From positions 1-34,302 of the forward strand of contig CAKQTH010000014.1 in the NCBI GenBank assembly GCA_934276635.1: a stretch of 34,302 bases of DNA, written 5' to 3'. The stretch is from an uncultured Alphaproteobacteria bacterium. Lineage in GTDB: Bacteria > Pseudomonadota > Alphaproteobacteria > RF32 > CAG-239. The position numbers and the translations under genes were made by a program. Positions 17,255 through 24,248 of this stretch are shown in pieces. The notes beneath the pieces were generated by a model, which worked only from the letters and a program-made list of their open reading frames with translations, did no database searches and was not told the DNA's origin. Numbering within the stretch: position 1 is the first letter of the stretch; every line of letters starts with the position of its first letter.

Positions 17255-17752
17255 TCAAAAAATCGGATTATACGCCCATTGCAAAAGTGCCTGCCGCTGC
17301 CGTTTTCGACATTCTCCATCGAGCGGCATACAATTTTTTTGAACTTGCGCCAAATGCCTTTTAAAAGCCCGCCATCTTTTGATTTGAAGCTCGTCAAGGC
17401 CGGCAATTCTGCGCCCGCTGTAATATCTGCAATACCACTGAAACCAGCCTCTGACATCGGGACCGTATATCCAGCCGTTCAGACGCCATTGTTGCAGCGA
17501 CAATCGTGACTTTATCTTAAAATAATTGCAGTTTATATCCGGTTTTTGCGGCGACAATCTTGCGTTTTCAAACCAATAAGACGGAAATTCGTTTTGGCAG
17601 TCATTCAGATAATGCCCCTCAAAAATTCCCATTTCCAACATCTGTTTCGGCGAAAGCTCCGGCACAAAACCTTCGGCAAAATCTTTACCTTCTTCTGCGG
17701 TTCGCTCATAAACATAGCGCTGCTGCATTTTATCGTTTACAACTATTTGCAT
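17255..17752 (-). CDS. conserved Trp/Arg-rich protein of unknown function
   Basis: 165 residues from the ATG at 17752, preceded by AAGGTG; a longer frame to 17797 has no ribosome site. It looks like a widespread conserved hypothetical family that I recognise by its pattern but not by a function: LSPKQMLEMGIFEGHYLNDC, EFPSYWF, LQQWRLNGWIYGPDVRGWFQWYCRYYSGRR, DELQIKRWRAFKRH, KNC and CRKRQRQALLQWAYNP. High Trp, Arg and Tyr content and no signal or membrane segment suggest a cytoplasmic, possibly nucleic-acid-binding protein. It starts upstream of the ABC-F gene on the same strand with 48 bp between and may be cotranscribed with it. Confidence 0.75.
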   Translation of the reverse strand: MQIVVNDKMQQRYVYERTAEEGKDFAEGFVPELSPKQMLEMGIFEGHYLNDCQNEFPSYWFENARLSPQKPDINCNYFKIKSRLSLQQWRLNGWIYGPDVRGWFQWYCRYYSGRRIAGLDELQIKRWRAFKRHLAQVQKNCMPLDGECRKRQRQALLQWAYNPIF

Positions 17753-17830
17753 AATCACCTTCCGAAAATGATATATGCGCAGTCTGACAAAAATCAAACA
17801 CCATTCATCGTTATCATCTTTATACTTCTT

Positions 17831-17868
17831 AAAAACAAAAAAAGACTCCTACCTATTTTAAGGTAGAA
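17831..17868 (-). terminator. terminator after the GNAT gene
   Basis: On the minus strand, GACTTCTACCT and AGGTAGGAGTC form an 11-bp stem with one mismatch around a TAAAAT loop, followed by a seven-T run. It ends the acetyltransferase transcript about 80 nt after that gene's stop. The 3' untranslated stretch between holds a G/C-rich segment without an ORF. Confidence 0.75.
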
Positions 17869-17944
17869 GTCATCAGCCTTGCGGCGGTTTGATTATCACA
17901 TAATCAGGGAGAACATCATTCCCTTTTTTGCGGCAATGCCTGCC

Positions 17945-18442
17945 TTATATATTCATCGCATATATACAGCAGTCGTCATTGCTGGCATAATATTGTTTAA
18001 GCCGCGCTTCAAGCTCAAACCCGCAGTTGTCATAAAATTTGCGGGTCGGGGTATAGCTCGGACGACCATCGGTTTTCAGATATATCTTTGTTCCGCCGAT
18101 GCTCTTAATTTCCTCAATCACATAATTCAAAAGCATTCTGCCGATGCCTTTTCCCTGATGCTCCTTGTGGGTTGCAAGCCAATAAAGCTCATATGTGTTG
18201 ATAGAATCCGTAATTTTGCCATAGCAGATAAATGCGCATACTTTGCCGTTTTCTTCCGCCAGCGCAAATCTGATATCGTGCGCGGCATCACTCAATTTCG
18301 GGTTTTGTTGAATATCAAAAGCCTCTTCGGCCAAAGCTGCCGTTATGTCAACATCGTTTGAATCGAAAATTCCGGTAGATTGCGAAATTTTTCTGACATC
18401 ATCAATGTCGCTTGATTTTATTTTAGAACGAAAGGAAAGCAT
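17945..18442 (-). CDS. GNAT-family N-acetyltransferase
   Basis: 165 residues with the GNAT fold: the strand-strand segment DIRFALAEENGKVCAFICYG, YELYWLATHKEHQGKGIGRMLL with the acetyl-CoA loop HQGKGIGR, and the late FYDNCGFELEARL block. The substrate cannot be told. AAAGGAGTG gives a strong ribosome site before the ATG. It is monocistronic, bounded by its own terminator downstream and by the divergent tRNA-Gln unit upstream. An upstream frame to 18693 enters the tRNA gene and is not real. Confidence 0.88.
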   Translation of the reverse strand: MLSFRSKIKSSDIDDVRKISQSTGIFDSNDVDITAALAEEAFDIQQNPKLSDAAHDIRFALAEENGKVCAFICYGKITDSINTYELYWLATHKEHQGKGIGRMLLNYVIEEIKSIGGTKIYLKTDGRPSYTPTRKFYDNCGFELEARLKQYYASNDDCCIYAMNI

Positions 18443-18536
18443 AATTACACTCCTTTCAGAACGATTGCGCCCTCATTATTGCACAATTTATTAACCCGCG
18501 CCTTCGGGTGAGATTCGTGTATCATAAAAAATCCGT

Positions 18537-18584
18537 ATATTGTTAATCCAAATAAGAGAAAAACCTCTCTTACCCGAACAATAT
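18537..18584. other. nested stem-loop between the GNAT gene and tRNA-Gln
   Basis: The outer stem ATATTGTT (18537-18544) / AACAATAT (18577-18584) is perfect over 8 bp, and it encloses the inner stem TAAGAGA (18553-18559) / TCTCTTA (18566-18572), perfect over 7 bp. No T run follows directly on either strand. It would lie in the 5' leader of the GNAT mRNA if transcription starts upstream. The rest of 18443-18592 shows no gene. Confidence 0.4.
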
Positions 18585-18592
18585 GCACCTTT

Positions 18593-18666
18593 TTGACAAT
18601 ATAATCAAGAGGGATAAAATATTTTTTGTAAAAAATATTGACTTGTAAATATTTTTGGACTAAACA
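18593..18666 (+). promoter_or_regulatory. two tandem promoters for tRNA-Gln
   Basis: P1: TTGACA (18593-18598), 16 bases, TAAAAT (18615-18620). P2: TTGACT (18638-18643), 17 bases, TAAACA (18661-18666). P2 would start about 13 nt before the mature tRNA 5' end. Both are close to consensus, as expected for stable RNA. Confidence 0.6.
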
Positions 18667-18685
18667 GATATTGTTTTCAGACCAT

Positions 18686-18759
18686 TGCTTCATCGTCTAA
18701 TGGTAGGACAGCGGACTCTGACTCCGTTAATCTTGGTTCGAATCCAGGTGAAGCAGCCA
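18686..18759 (+). tRNA. tRNA-Gln(CTG)
   Basis: A full cloverleaf: acceptor TGCTTCA/TGAAGCA, D arm with GGTA, anticodon stem GCGGA/TCCGT with loop CTCTGAC giving anticodon CTG, a normal T loop TTCGAAT with stem CTTGG/CCAGG, discriminator G and an encoded CCA at 18757-18759. All standard features are present, in contrast to the tRNA-like gene at 5856-5929. A terminator follows 6 bp later, so it is a single-tRNA unit. Confidence 0.95.
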
Positions 18760-18765
18760 CAGTTC

Positions 18766-18792
18766 AAAAATCGCCAGAAATGGCGATTTTTT
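18766..18792 (+). terminator. terminator of tRNA-Gln
   Basis: Stem AAAAATCGCC / GGCGATTTTT around a short loop (AGAAAT), ending in a T run. No gene is seen between it and 18983. Confidence 0.85.
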
Positions 18793-18983
18793 CTTTATAA
18801 ATCAACAACTTAACCGAGTCCGAAAATTTATATCATTACAGGCTCAAATATGAATCATCTTCGGACTACTTTTTATGACTTCTTTTATTTTTCAAGTAGT
18901 TATCAATTTAAGCAACAACCATATCTTCAGGAAATTTTGCTGATAGAACCTGATTTTCATTAAATTTTGTGAAACTCAAAAAA

Positions 18984-19916
18984 TTATAGTTGTTTTATTT
19001 CTGGAATATCCCAATCTCTTTCTTTTATCTTTCCCGTTTGATAAAATTCTGTAATCAGATTGATAAACTCCTTAAAATCAGGATTTTCTTTAGTAATTCT
19101 ATCAATCATATCCCAATCTAGTTCTTTTTTCTCTATAGCAGGAATCAAAATTTGACTTTCTGATGGATTTTCACAATTTAGCTGAATTAAACCAATATTA
19201 TGCCCGCTACACAATATACGCAATTCATCCATTGCTTTTTCTTCAACAGATTGAGCAACTAAATAAGAATAATTTGCCCAACTTGAATTTGATACCGTTT
19301 GAAAGAAATATTCTCGGACATTAGATAGATTAATTTTTATTTTTACTTCAAACGACCATAATGATGTTTTATTAAAGGCGTGTTTTCCAGCACAGGATAT
19401 AACATCATTATCCCATCCATCTGATAAGTTTTTCAAACCGACAATATCCGGATGTAGCCATTTATTTCCATTACTTCCTTTGGAGTTAGAAGACTTTCGT
19501 TCATCTATTCTCTTAGGATATATATTCAATTCATTATACAAATATTCACACAAAATCGGATATGAATCGTGTTCCGGATGTCCATTTGTTCTAGAAACCT
19601 TTTCAGCATCTTTAATTTCTTGCACATCACTCTTTTCTGAATAATAATACTTTCTTGGACGTTCTGCTGTTATTTTAATATTTGGAGATAAAGATAATAT
19701 ACGTTTTTTATATGCCCCAATTTCAGCAACAAGCTGATTGAGCAAAGTTTCTTTATTGTCAACCGGAACGATTGTTGCTTTACTTCTTTCCATTTTGGCT
19801 AAACATTCATCATTTTTATTATCCCAAATCCATTCAGCCAACTGTCTTGCTGTAAATTCTTTATTCGGACTCTTTTTTAATACATCAACAACTGTTTTGC
19901 TTAAATTTAACGCCAT
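18984..19916 (-). CDS. HrgA-like protein: HARE-HTH domain plus probable PD-(D/E)XK nuclease domain
   Basis: 310 residues, COG2958/HrgA-like. Residues 1-110 look like the winged-helix HARE-HTH domain (LSKTVVDVLKKSPNKEFTARQLAEWIW, then a strand-rich wing with KITAERPRKYYYS). The second part carries HPDIVG followed about 33 residues later by LWSFEVKIK, the P-D...E-x-K arrangement of restriction-type nucleases, and then REYFFQTVSNSSWANYSYLVA. HARE-HTH domains are predicted to bind DNA, possibly modified DNA, and HrgA was first noted at a restriction locus of Helicobacter. No methylase is adjacent. It is distinctly more AT-rich than its neighbours and lies just after tRNA-Gln, suggesting acquisition. 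Defence function is inferred. Confidence 0.7.
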   Translation of the reverse strand: MALNLSKTVVDVLKKSPNKEFTARQLAEWIWDNKNDECLAKMERSKATIVPVDNKETLLNQLVAEIGAYKKRILSLSPNIKITAERPRKYYYSEKSDVQEIKDAEKVSRTNGHPEHDSYPILCEYLYNELNIYPKRIDERKSSNSKGSNGNKWLHPDIVGLKNLSDGWDNDVISCAGKHAFNKTSLWSFEVKIKINLSNVREYFFQTVSNSSWANYSYLVAQSVEEKAMDELRILCSGHNIGLIQLNCENPSESQILIPAIEKKELDWDMIDRITKENPDFKEFINLITEFYQTGKIKERDWDIPEIKQL

Positions 19917-20246
19917 AACTAACTTCTTTCTAAAAATAAACCTAGAAGTAGGATAAATTACAGATAATAAAAAAACAATATATTTGATGTTGTTATTAAC
20001 TTGATTAAAATTTCATAATAAATTATCCCATAATACCTAAATTTGATTTTCATAACAAAACCCATATCAAAACCAAAATCGTTTATACTGGGTAAGAAAA
20101 TAACTTTTGTTATCGAAAAATAAAAGTTGTTTCAACTTCGGATTCTTAACGTCCCGAAGTCAGACTAAAATTTTAATCATCTCAATACCTTGAGCTTGAG
20201 CACTTTTTTACCTAAATAATCGGTATAGTTAACAATAAAGGTCAAA
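19917..20246. other. AT-rich intergenic stretch, no gene seen
   Basis: 330 bp between the divergent HARE-HTH gene and the PH-domain gene. No frame of note, no RNA gene recognised. A 6-bp inverted repeat CTTCGG/CCGAAG lies near 20137-20160. Promoters for both genes are presumably here, but none was clear enough to mark. Confidence 0.4.
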
Positions 20247-20807
20247 ATGTCTATGATTTCTGAATATGTATCTAAAATAAAAAATTTTAACAAACCTAAA
20301 AAACTTGATTGTTTTTTTGAAACAAACAAGGGACAAATCATACAATTAAATAAACTGCAATGTATTGAAAGAATTACTCATTTTTTATTATTTTTATTGG
20401 TATTAGTGATTTGCTATATCTGTTGCAATTGGTTTGGCGAAAGACTTACTGATAGTGTATTCGATAAACAGTATATGTATAGCATATTTTTGATACCATT
20501 ATTCCTTTATATTAAAGATTTTAATAATATTTTTGATGCTTGTTTTGCTAGAGCCATTTATCATAAAGAATATATAACAGTAAAAAAGGGGCTTTTCTAT
20601 CGTAGCTATGATAAGTTATATATAAAGGATATTAATAATATTGAGTTATATAGATCTTTAGGGGGAAAATTATTTGGGTACTGTACACTAAATTTTTATG
20701 CAATTGGAGGCTTAGTACAAATTCCTTATGTTATAGATAATACACATAATGTTCAAATAATTAAGCAAATAGTAGAGGCTACAGAACAAAATCAAAAAAT
20801 TGAATAA
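20247..20807 (+). CDS. bacterial PH-domain membrane protein
   Basis: 186 residues, very AT-rich codons. Two hydrophobic segments (about 46-64, FLLFLLVLVICYICCNW, and about 79-92, MYSIFLIPLFLYI) precede a soluble part resembling the bacterial PH domain of YdbS/YdbT-like proteins (PF03703): YITVKKGLFYRSYDKLYIKDINNIELYRSLGGKLFGYCTLNFYAIGG. An AAAGG ribosome site precedes the ATG. The role is unknown. It is divergent from the HARE-HTH gene and shares its composition, so both probably belong to one acquired islet. Confidence 0.75.
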   Translation: MSMISEYVSKIKNFNKPKKLDCFFETNKGQIIQLNKLQCIERITHFLLFLLVLVICYICCNWFGERLTDSVFDKQYMYSIFLIPLFLYIKDFNNIFDACFARAIYHKEYITVKKGLFYRSYDKLYIKDINNIELYRSLGGKLFGYCTLNFYAIGGLVQIPYVIDNTHNVQIIKQIVEATEQNQKIE

Positions 20808-20865
20808 AACAAAATTAAATAAAATTTAGTCCGCGAATTGCGAATTCACCCCAGCCACACTGAAC

Positions 20866-20903
20866 AGAGGTTAGATTTTGAGGTCTAGCCTCTTGTTTTT
20901 TCA
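20866..20903 (+). terminator. terminator after the PH-domain gene
   Basis: A 10-bp stem AGAGGTTAGA (20866-20875) / TCTAGCCTCT (20884-20893) with one G-T pair and a T-rich tail. It may also serve the convergent GNAT gene ending at 20907. Confidence 0.85.
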
Positions 20904-20906
20904 TTT

Positions 20907-21407
20907 TTATCGGTCCGAATTATATTCCATAATATAATCGTTCATAACAAATCCGCGACCGATGTCGGAAACAACGGAATCTATCGTAACAAATCCCCAT
21001 TTTTCGTACGCTTTTATTGTATTCAGATTATGTTTGTTTACTGTCAGGCGTATTTTTTGATATCCGTTTTCGCCGGCAAATTTTTTGATAAAATCAAATG
21101 CGATTGTACCGATTCCCTGATGACGAAATTCTTTTTTGATATAAAGTTTTGATAAAAATAAATAGTCTGATTTTTTACTCATTCCGATATATCCGGCCTT
21201 TTCATTTTTTACCAGAATATAAAAATAAACATAGTTTTTGTTTGCAATCTGCTCTTCCATTGCTTTTTGCGACTGAAACTTTTCAACCATATAGTCTATC
21301 TGTTCGTTTGAAAGAATACATGTCCAATATTCGTGCCAAATCTCAGATGTCAATTCGGCCAACCGTTTCATATCATCGGCTTTGACAAAGCTTATATCAT
21401 TTGTCAT
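20907..21407 (-). CDS. GNAT-family N-acetyltransferase
   Basis: 166 residues with the GNAT pattern: VYFYILVKNEKAGYIGM, LFLSKLYIKKEFRHQGIGTIAFDFI (acetyl-CoA loop RHQGIGT), KIRLTVNKHNLNTIKAYEKWGFV. The position and shape of IWHEYWTCILSNEQIDYMVEKFQS fit the group of small-molecule or peptide acetyltransferases, substrate unknown. The start overlaps the end of the antiporter gene by 11 bp, so the two are translationally coupled in one operon. Confidence 0.88.
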   Translation of the reverse strand: MTNDISFVKADDMKRLAELTSEIWHEYWTCILSNEQIDYMVEKFQSQKAMEEQIANKNYVYFYILVKNEKAGYIGMSKKSDYLFLSKLYIKKEFRHQGIGTIAFDFIKKFAGENGYQKIRLTVNKHNLNTIKAYEKWGFVTIDSVVSDIGRGFVMNDYIMEYNSDR

Positions 21408-23307
21408 CTTCGTTTTCTTCCCCTTTGAGATTATCCAAAAACTGATTTTCTATCTTCAGATATTGATCAAGCAGCCAGCGTGATTGCGAAATCAGAAAAA
21501 CGGAAGCAACTAGCATTATCAAAATAACTTTCGGATTTTCAGTCAAAAACTGATGCACCGCCGTCACAATAAAAAACGCAACGACAATCAGGCGGAAACT
21601 GGTTAATATCAGCAACGGTAATCTGTTAGCCTTTTTTGTGTGCCACAACAGAATATATATGCGCGAAATTTTTTCGTTTGAAAGCAAAAAGTCTTTCATT
21701 TTTGCCTTATTTTCGTGCAGAACATTGCGAATCGCGACCAATCTTTGCGGAGAACATTTTTCTTCGTCCGGATTCGTTTTGCATTCTGCCTCAATTTTTT
21801 TCACCTTTCTGTTCAGCTTGAAAATATTCAAAATATTCTGAATTTTTTCCGAAAAAATCACATTCCAGCCGATCAGTCCTTTCAGGAACGGAGACATTAC
21901 CGTCAAAGCAATAATCGTCAGCAACACTCTTGAGACAATATCAGGCAGATGTTCCTGCGTATACGGTTTGATTATCTGATTTATGAAAACAATAATCGCA
22001 TACAAAATCAGCGAAAACAAAAATACGCGGATAAAATAGCTTTTGAACAACGCGCGCCACAATCTTTCTTCGGTTGCTGCTTTGATATCCGAACGGCTGG
22101 TCAGGTTGATATAACGGCGCCATTTTTCCGGCAGACGCTTATCAATAAATTTATAAACTCTGTCGGCTGATTTTATCATTATAGGCGTCAAAAAGGTCGT
22201 AACCACCGAAACCGCAACGATAATCGGATACACAAACGAATCGAGAACACCGATGCTCATACCGAGCGATGCGATAATAAACGCAAATTCACCGACCTGC
22301 GCAAGCGAAAATCCGCTTGAAACCGCGGTTTTTAAGTTTTGACCGGAAATCACGAAACCAAAAACCGAAAATGCCACTTTTCCGATGATTACCACCAATG
22401 TGATTATCAAAATCGGATAGGCATATGTCACCAACATTTGCGGATTTACCATCATTCCGACCGTTACGAAAAATACCGCACCGAAAAAATCTTTAAGCGG
22501 CTTTATAACTCCTTCGATTCGGTGAATAACGCCTGTTTCTGACAGAATCGAGCCCATAATGAACGCACCGAGAGCTGAAGAAAAACCAAAATATACTGCC
22601 AGATATACCATTGAAAGACTGAGTGCAATCGCAACCAAAAGCAACATTTCGTCGCTCAGAAAATCTTTGATTTTTTTCAGCGCGGTCGGCACGATATATA
22701 TTCCGAACACAAAGCATAAAATCAAAAATGTAAACAATTTGAAGGTGCTCAGCCCGAGCTCGCCGCCGTTGATTCCTTTTCCGATTGCAATGGTCGGAAG
22801 CAAAACGAGCAGCAAAATCCCCATAATATCTTCAATCACCAACACACCGAACACCAAATCGGTAAATTTTTGTTTTTTGATGTTCAAATCATCAAAAGCT
22901 TTGATGATAATGGTGGTTGAAGACATAGAAATCATTGACCCGAGGAAAAAGCTGTCGATTGTGCTCCAGCCCAAAAACATTCCTACATAATGTCCAACAA
23001 AAAGCATCAGAAATATGTTGAGCGTTGCGGTAATCATCGCCGATTTTCCGACGCTGACCATTTTTTTGAAACTGAACTCAAGCCCCAAACTGAACAAAAG
23101 GAATATAACCCCGATATCAGCCCACAAAGTCAGGTTTTCTCTGTCGGTTACGGTCGGCACCAAATTGAAATACGGTCCGGCAAAAATCCCCGCCAGCAAA
23201 TATCCCAAAACCATAGGCTGTTTAAGCTTCTTAAAAATCAGTGTCGTAATCGCCGCATAAACGGTAATGAGCATCAAATCAACAATCAGTGGGTGAATAC
23301 CGTGCAT
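21397..23307 (-). CDS. CPA2-family monovalent cation/proton antiporter (Kef-type membrane domain)
   Basis: 636 residues. The first ~390 form a Na+/H+ exchanger domain (PF00999): LKQPMVLGYLLAGIFAGP, ADIGVIFLLFSLGLEFSFKK, SMSSTTIIIKAFDDL, VFGVLVIEDIMGILLLVLLP (ED motif in the ion path), SSALGAFIMGSILSET and GEFAFIIASLGMS. It exchanges K+ or Na+ for H+ across the inner membrane. The C-terminal 240 residues contain no TrkA-N nucleotide-binding domain; instead they hold further hydrophobic segments (about 425-480 and 575-620) around a charged Cys-containing stretch. GAAGGGA precedes the ATG. A terminator just upstream isolates it from the flavin reductase gene. Confidence 0.88.
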   Translation of the reverse strand: MHGIHPLIVDLMLITVYAAITTLIFKKLKQPMVLGYLLAGIFAGPYFNLVPTVTDRENLTLWADIGVIFLLFSLGLEFSFKKMVSVGKSAMITATLNIFLMLFVGHYVGMFLGWSTIDSFFLGSMISMSSTTIIIKAFDDLNIKKQKFTDLVFGVLVIEDIMGILLLVLLPTIAIGKGINGGELGLSTFKLFTFLILCFVFGIYIVPTALKKIKDFLSDEMLLLVAIALSLSMVYLAVYFGFSSALGAFIMGSILSETGVIHRIEGVIKPLKDFFGAVFFVTVGMMVNPQMLVTYAYPILIITLVVIIGKVAFSVFGFVISGQNLKTAVSSGFSLAQVGEFAFIIASLGMSIGVLDSFVYPIIVAVSVVTTFLTPIMIKSADRVYKFIDKRLPEKWRRYINLTSRSDIKAATEERLWRALFKSYFIRVFLFSLILYAIIVFINQIIKPYTQEHLPDIVSRVLLTIIALTVMSPFLKGLIGWNVIFSEKIQNILNIFKLNRKVKKIEAECKTNPDEEKCSPQRLVAIRNVLHENKAKMKDFLLSNEKISRIYILLWHTKKANRLPLLILTSFRLIVVAFFIVTAVHQFLTENPKVILIMLVASVFLISQSRWLLDQYLKIENQFLDNLKGEENEDDK

Positions 23308-23322
23308 ATCATATTTCCCTTC

Positions 23323-23350
23323 AAAAAAACCACACCGGTGCAGTGTAGTT
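23323..23350 (-). terminator. terminator after the flavin reductase gene
   Basis: On the minus strand AACTACAC and GTGTGGTT form an 8-bp stem with one G-U pair and a 7-nt loop, followed by a T run. It sits between the flavin reductase stop and the antiporter start, and so also lies in the leader of the antiporter gene. Confidence 0.6.
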
Positions 23351-23382
23351 TTTTATCTTATAATGGTTAAGATTTTTATAAA

Positions 23383-23985
23383 TTATTTCGCTCTTTTTTG
23401 CAGCTTTTTCTGCTTTTGTTTGATATATTTTTTGTTGACCGAAAAACCGAGGCTGCCGAGATTTCTGCCCAAAGTATAATAGTGTCCGTGGGCAAAAGCC
23501 AAAAGTCCGGCCTTGTCAAGATTAAGCGCGCCGTTTTCTTCAATATATCTGTCATCAACATCAACCGCCAAAACTTCTGCCACAAACATATCGTGCGTGC
23601 CGTAGTGTTCGATTTTCAAGACCTTGCATTCAAGCGAAATCGGAGATTGTTCAATCTGCGGAGCCGAAACTTTGGTCGAAGCAATCGCCGTAAGGCCTGT
23701 TTCTTTGAATTTGTCGGTATCGCGGCCGGACTTTACACCACAATAATCAACCGCCTCAAAAAAACGGTATGCAGCCAGATTTATCACAAATTCGCCGCTT
23801 TCTTTGATAATATTGTGAGAATATCTTGACGGGCGAATCGAAACATATGTTATCACCGGATCGCTGGCTATCGTGCCGGTCCAAGCCGCAGTCATAACAT
23901 TCGGATTTTCAACTGTTCCGCAAGAAACTAAAACTGGCGGCACCGGCGCCAGCAAAGTCCCTGCTCTCCATGCGATTTTTGCCAT
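23383..23985 (-). CDS. flavin reductase family protein (flavoredoxin-like)
   Basis: 200 residues of the FMN-binding split-barrel flavin reductase family (PF01613): WRAGTLLAPVPPVLVSCG, NPNVMTAAWTGTIASDPVITYVSIRPSRYSHNII, GEFVINLAAYRF, DTDKFKETGLTA, CKVLKIEHYGTHDMFVAEVLAVDVDD. These proteins bind FMN and reduce it or pass electrons. The ATG at 23985 is preferred over one at 23991, since AAAGGG would be too close to the first. A promoter and a terminator-like hairpin lie upstream (24051-24167), so its expression may depend on read-through past that hairpin. Confidence 0.88.
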   Translation of the reverse strand: MAKIAWRAGTLLAPVPPVLVSCGTVENPNVMTAAWTGTIASDPVITYVSIRPSRYSHNIIKESGEFVINLAAYRFFEAVDYCGVKSGRDTDKFKETGLTAIASTKVSAPQIEQSPISLECKVLKIEHYGTHDMFVAEVLAVDVDDRYIEENGALNLDKAGLLAFAHGHYYTLGRNLGSLGFSVNKKYIKQKQKKLQKRAK

Positions 23986-24050
23986 TTTCATACCCTTTCG
24001 AAAAATAAAACTTTTTTATTATATTAAGCATTATTTTTTCAATTTAAAGC

Positions 24051-24132
24051 AAAAAAAAGAAGCTCTTTGGGGAACAGAACTTCTTTTTTCGCCACAGCAA
24101 TAAAATAATTACTGCGGCAAGGGGAAACTTTT
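24051..24132 (-). ncRNA. candidate small RNA or attenuated leader upstream of the flavin reductase gene
   Basis: A predicted minus-strand transcript of about 80 nt holds two hairpins. The first pairs GCCGCAG with CTGTGGC (7 bp, one G-U). The second, AGAAGTTCT/AGAGCTTCT around a 9-nt loop, is followed by eight T bases, a classic terminator. The second stem contains a G-U pair only on the minus strand (C-A mismatch on the plus), supporting this orientation. No ORF is present. Read-through would reach the flavin reductase gene about 65 bp further on. No known RNA family was recognised. Confidence 0.5.
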
Positions 24133-24138
24133 GTCTAA

Positions 24139-24167
24139 AATATATATGCTTTTATATTTTTTGTCAA
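24139..24167 (-). promoter_or_regulatory. near-consensus promoter for the 24051-24132 RNA
   Basis: On the minus strand TTGACA (24167-24162), exactly 17 bases, TATATT (24144-24139). The expected start is near 24132. Confidence 0.7.
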
Positions 24168-24202
24168 CACATTTTTTTCATAATTAGGAAAAAATTTATT
24201 AT

Positions 24203-24230
24203 TTGAGGATTAATCTGAAAAAATTATATA
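24203..24230 (+). promoter_or_regulatory. putative promoter of the murJ operon
   Basis: TTGAGG (24203-24208), 16 bases, TATATA (24225-24230); murJ starts at 24249 with AAAGGA between. Confidence 0.45.
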
Positions 24231-24248
24231 ACAAAGGATTAAGAAAAT

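Noticed and set aside
18445..18693. 82-residue minus-strand frame before the GNAT gene
   Set aside because: Its start lies inside tRNA-Gln, and it runs through promoters and hairpins; no ribosome site or family pattern.
20836..20860. Possible attachment-site copy of the tRNA-Gln 3' end
   Set aside because: Only CAGCCACA (8 bp) is shared with the tRNA end; too short to claim without an empty-site comparison.
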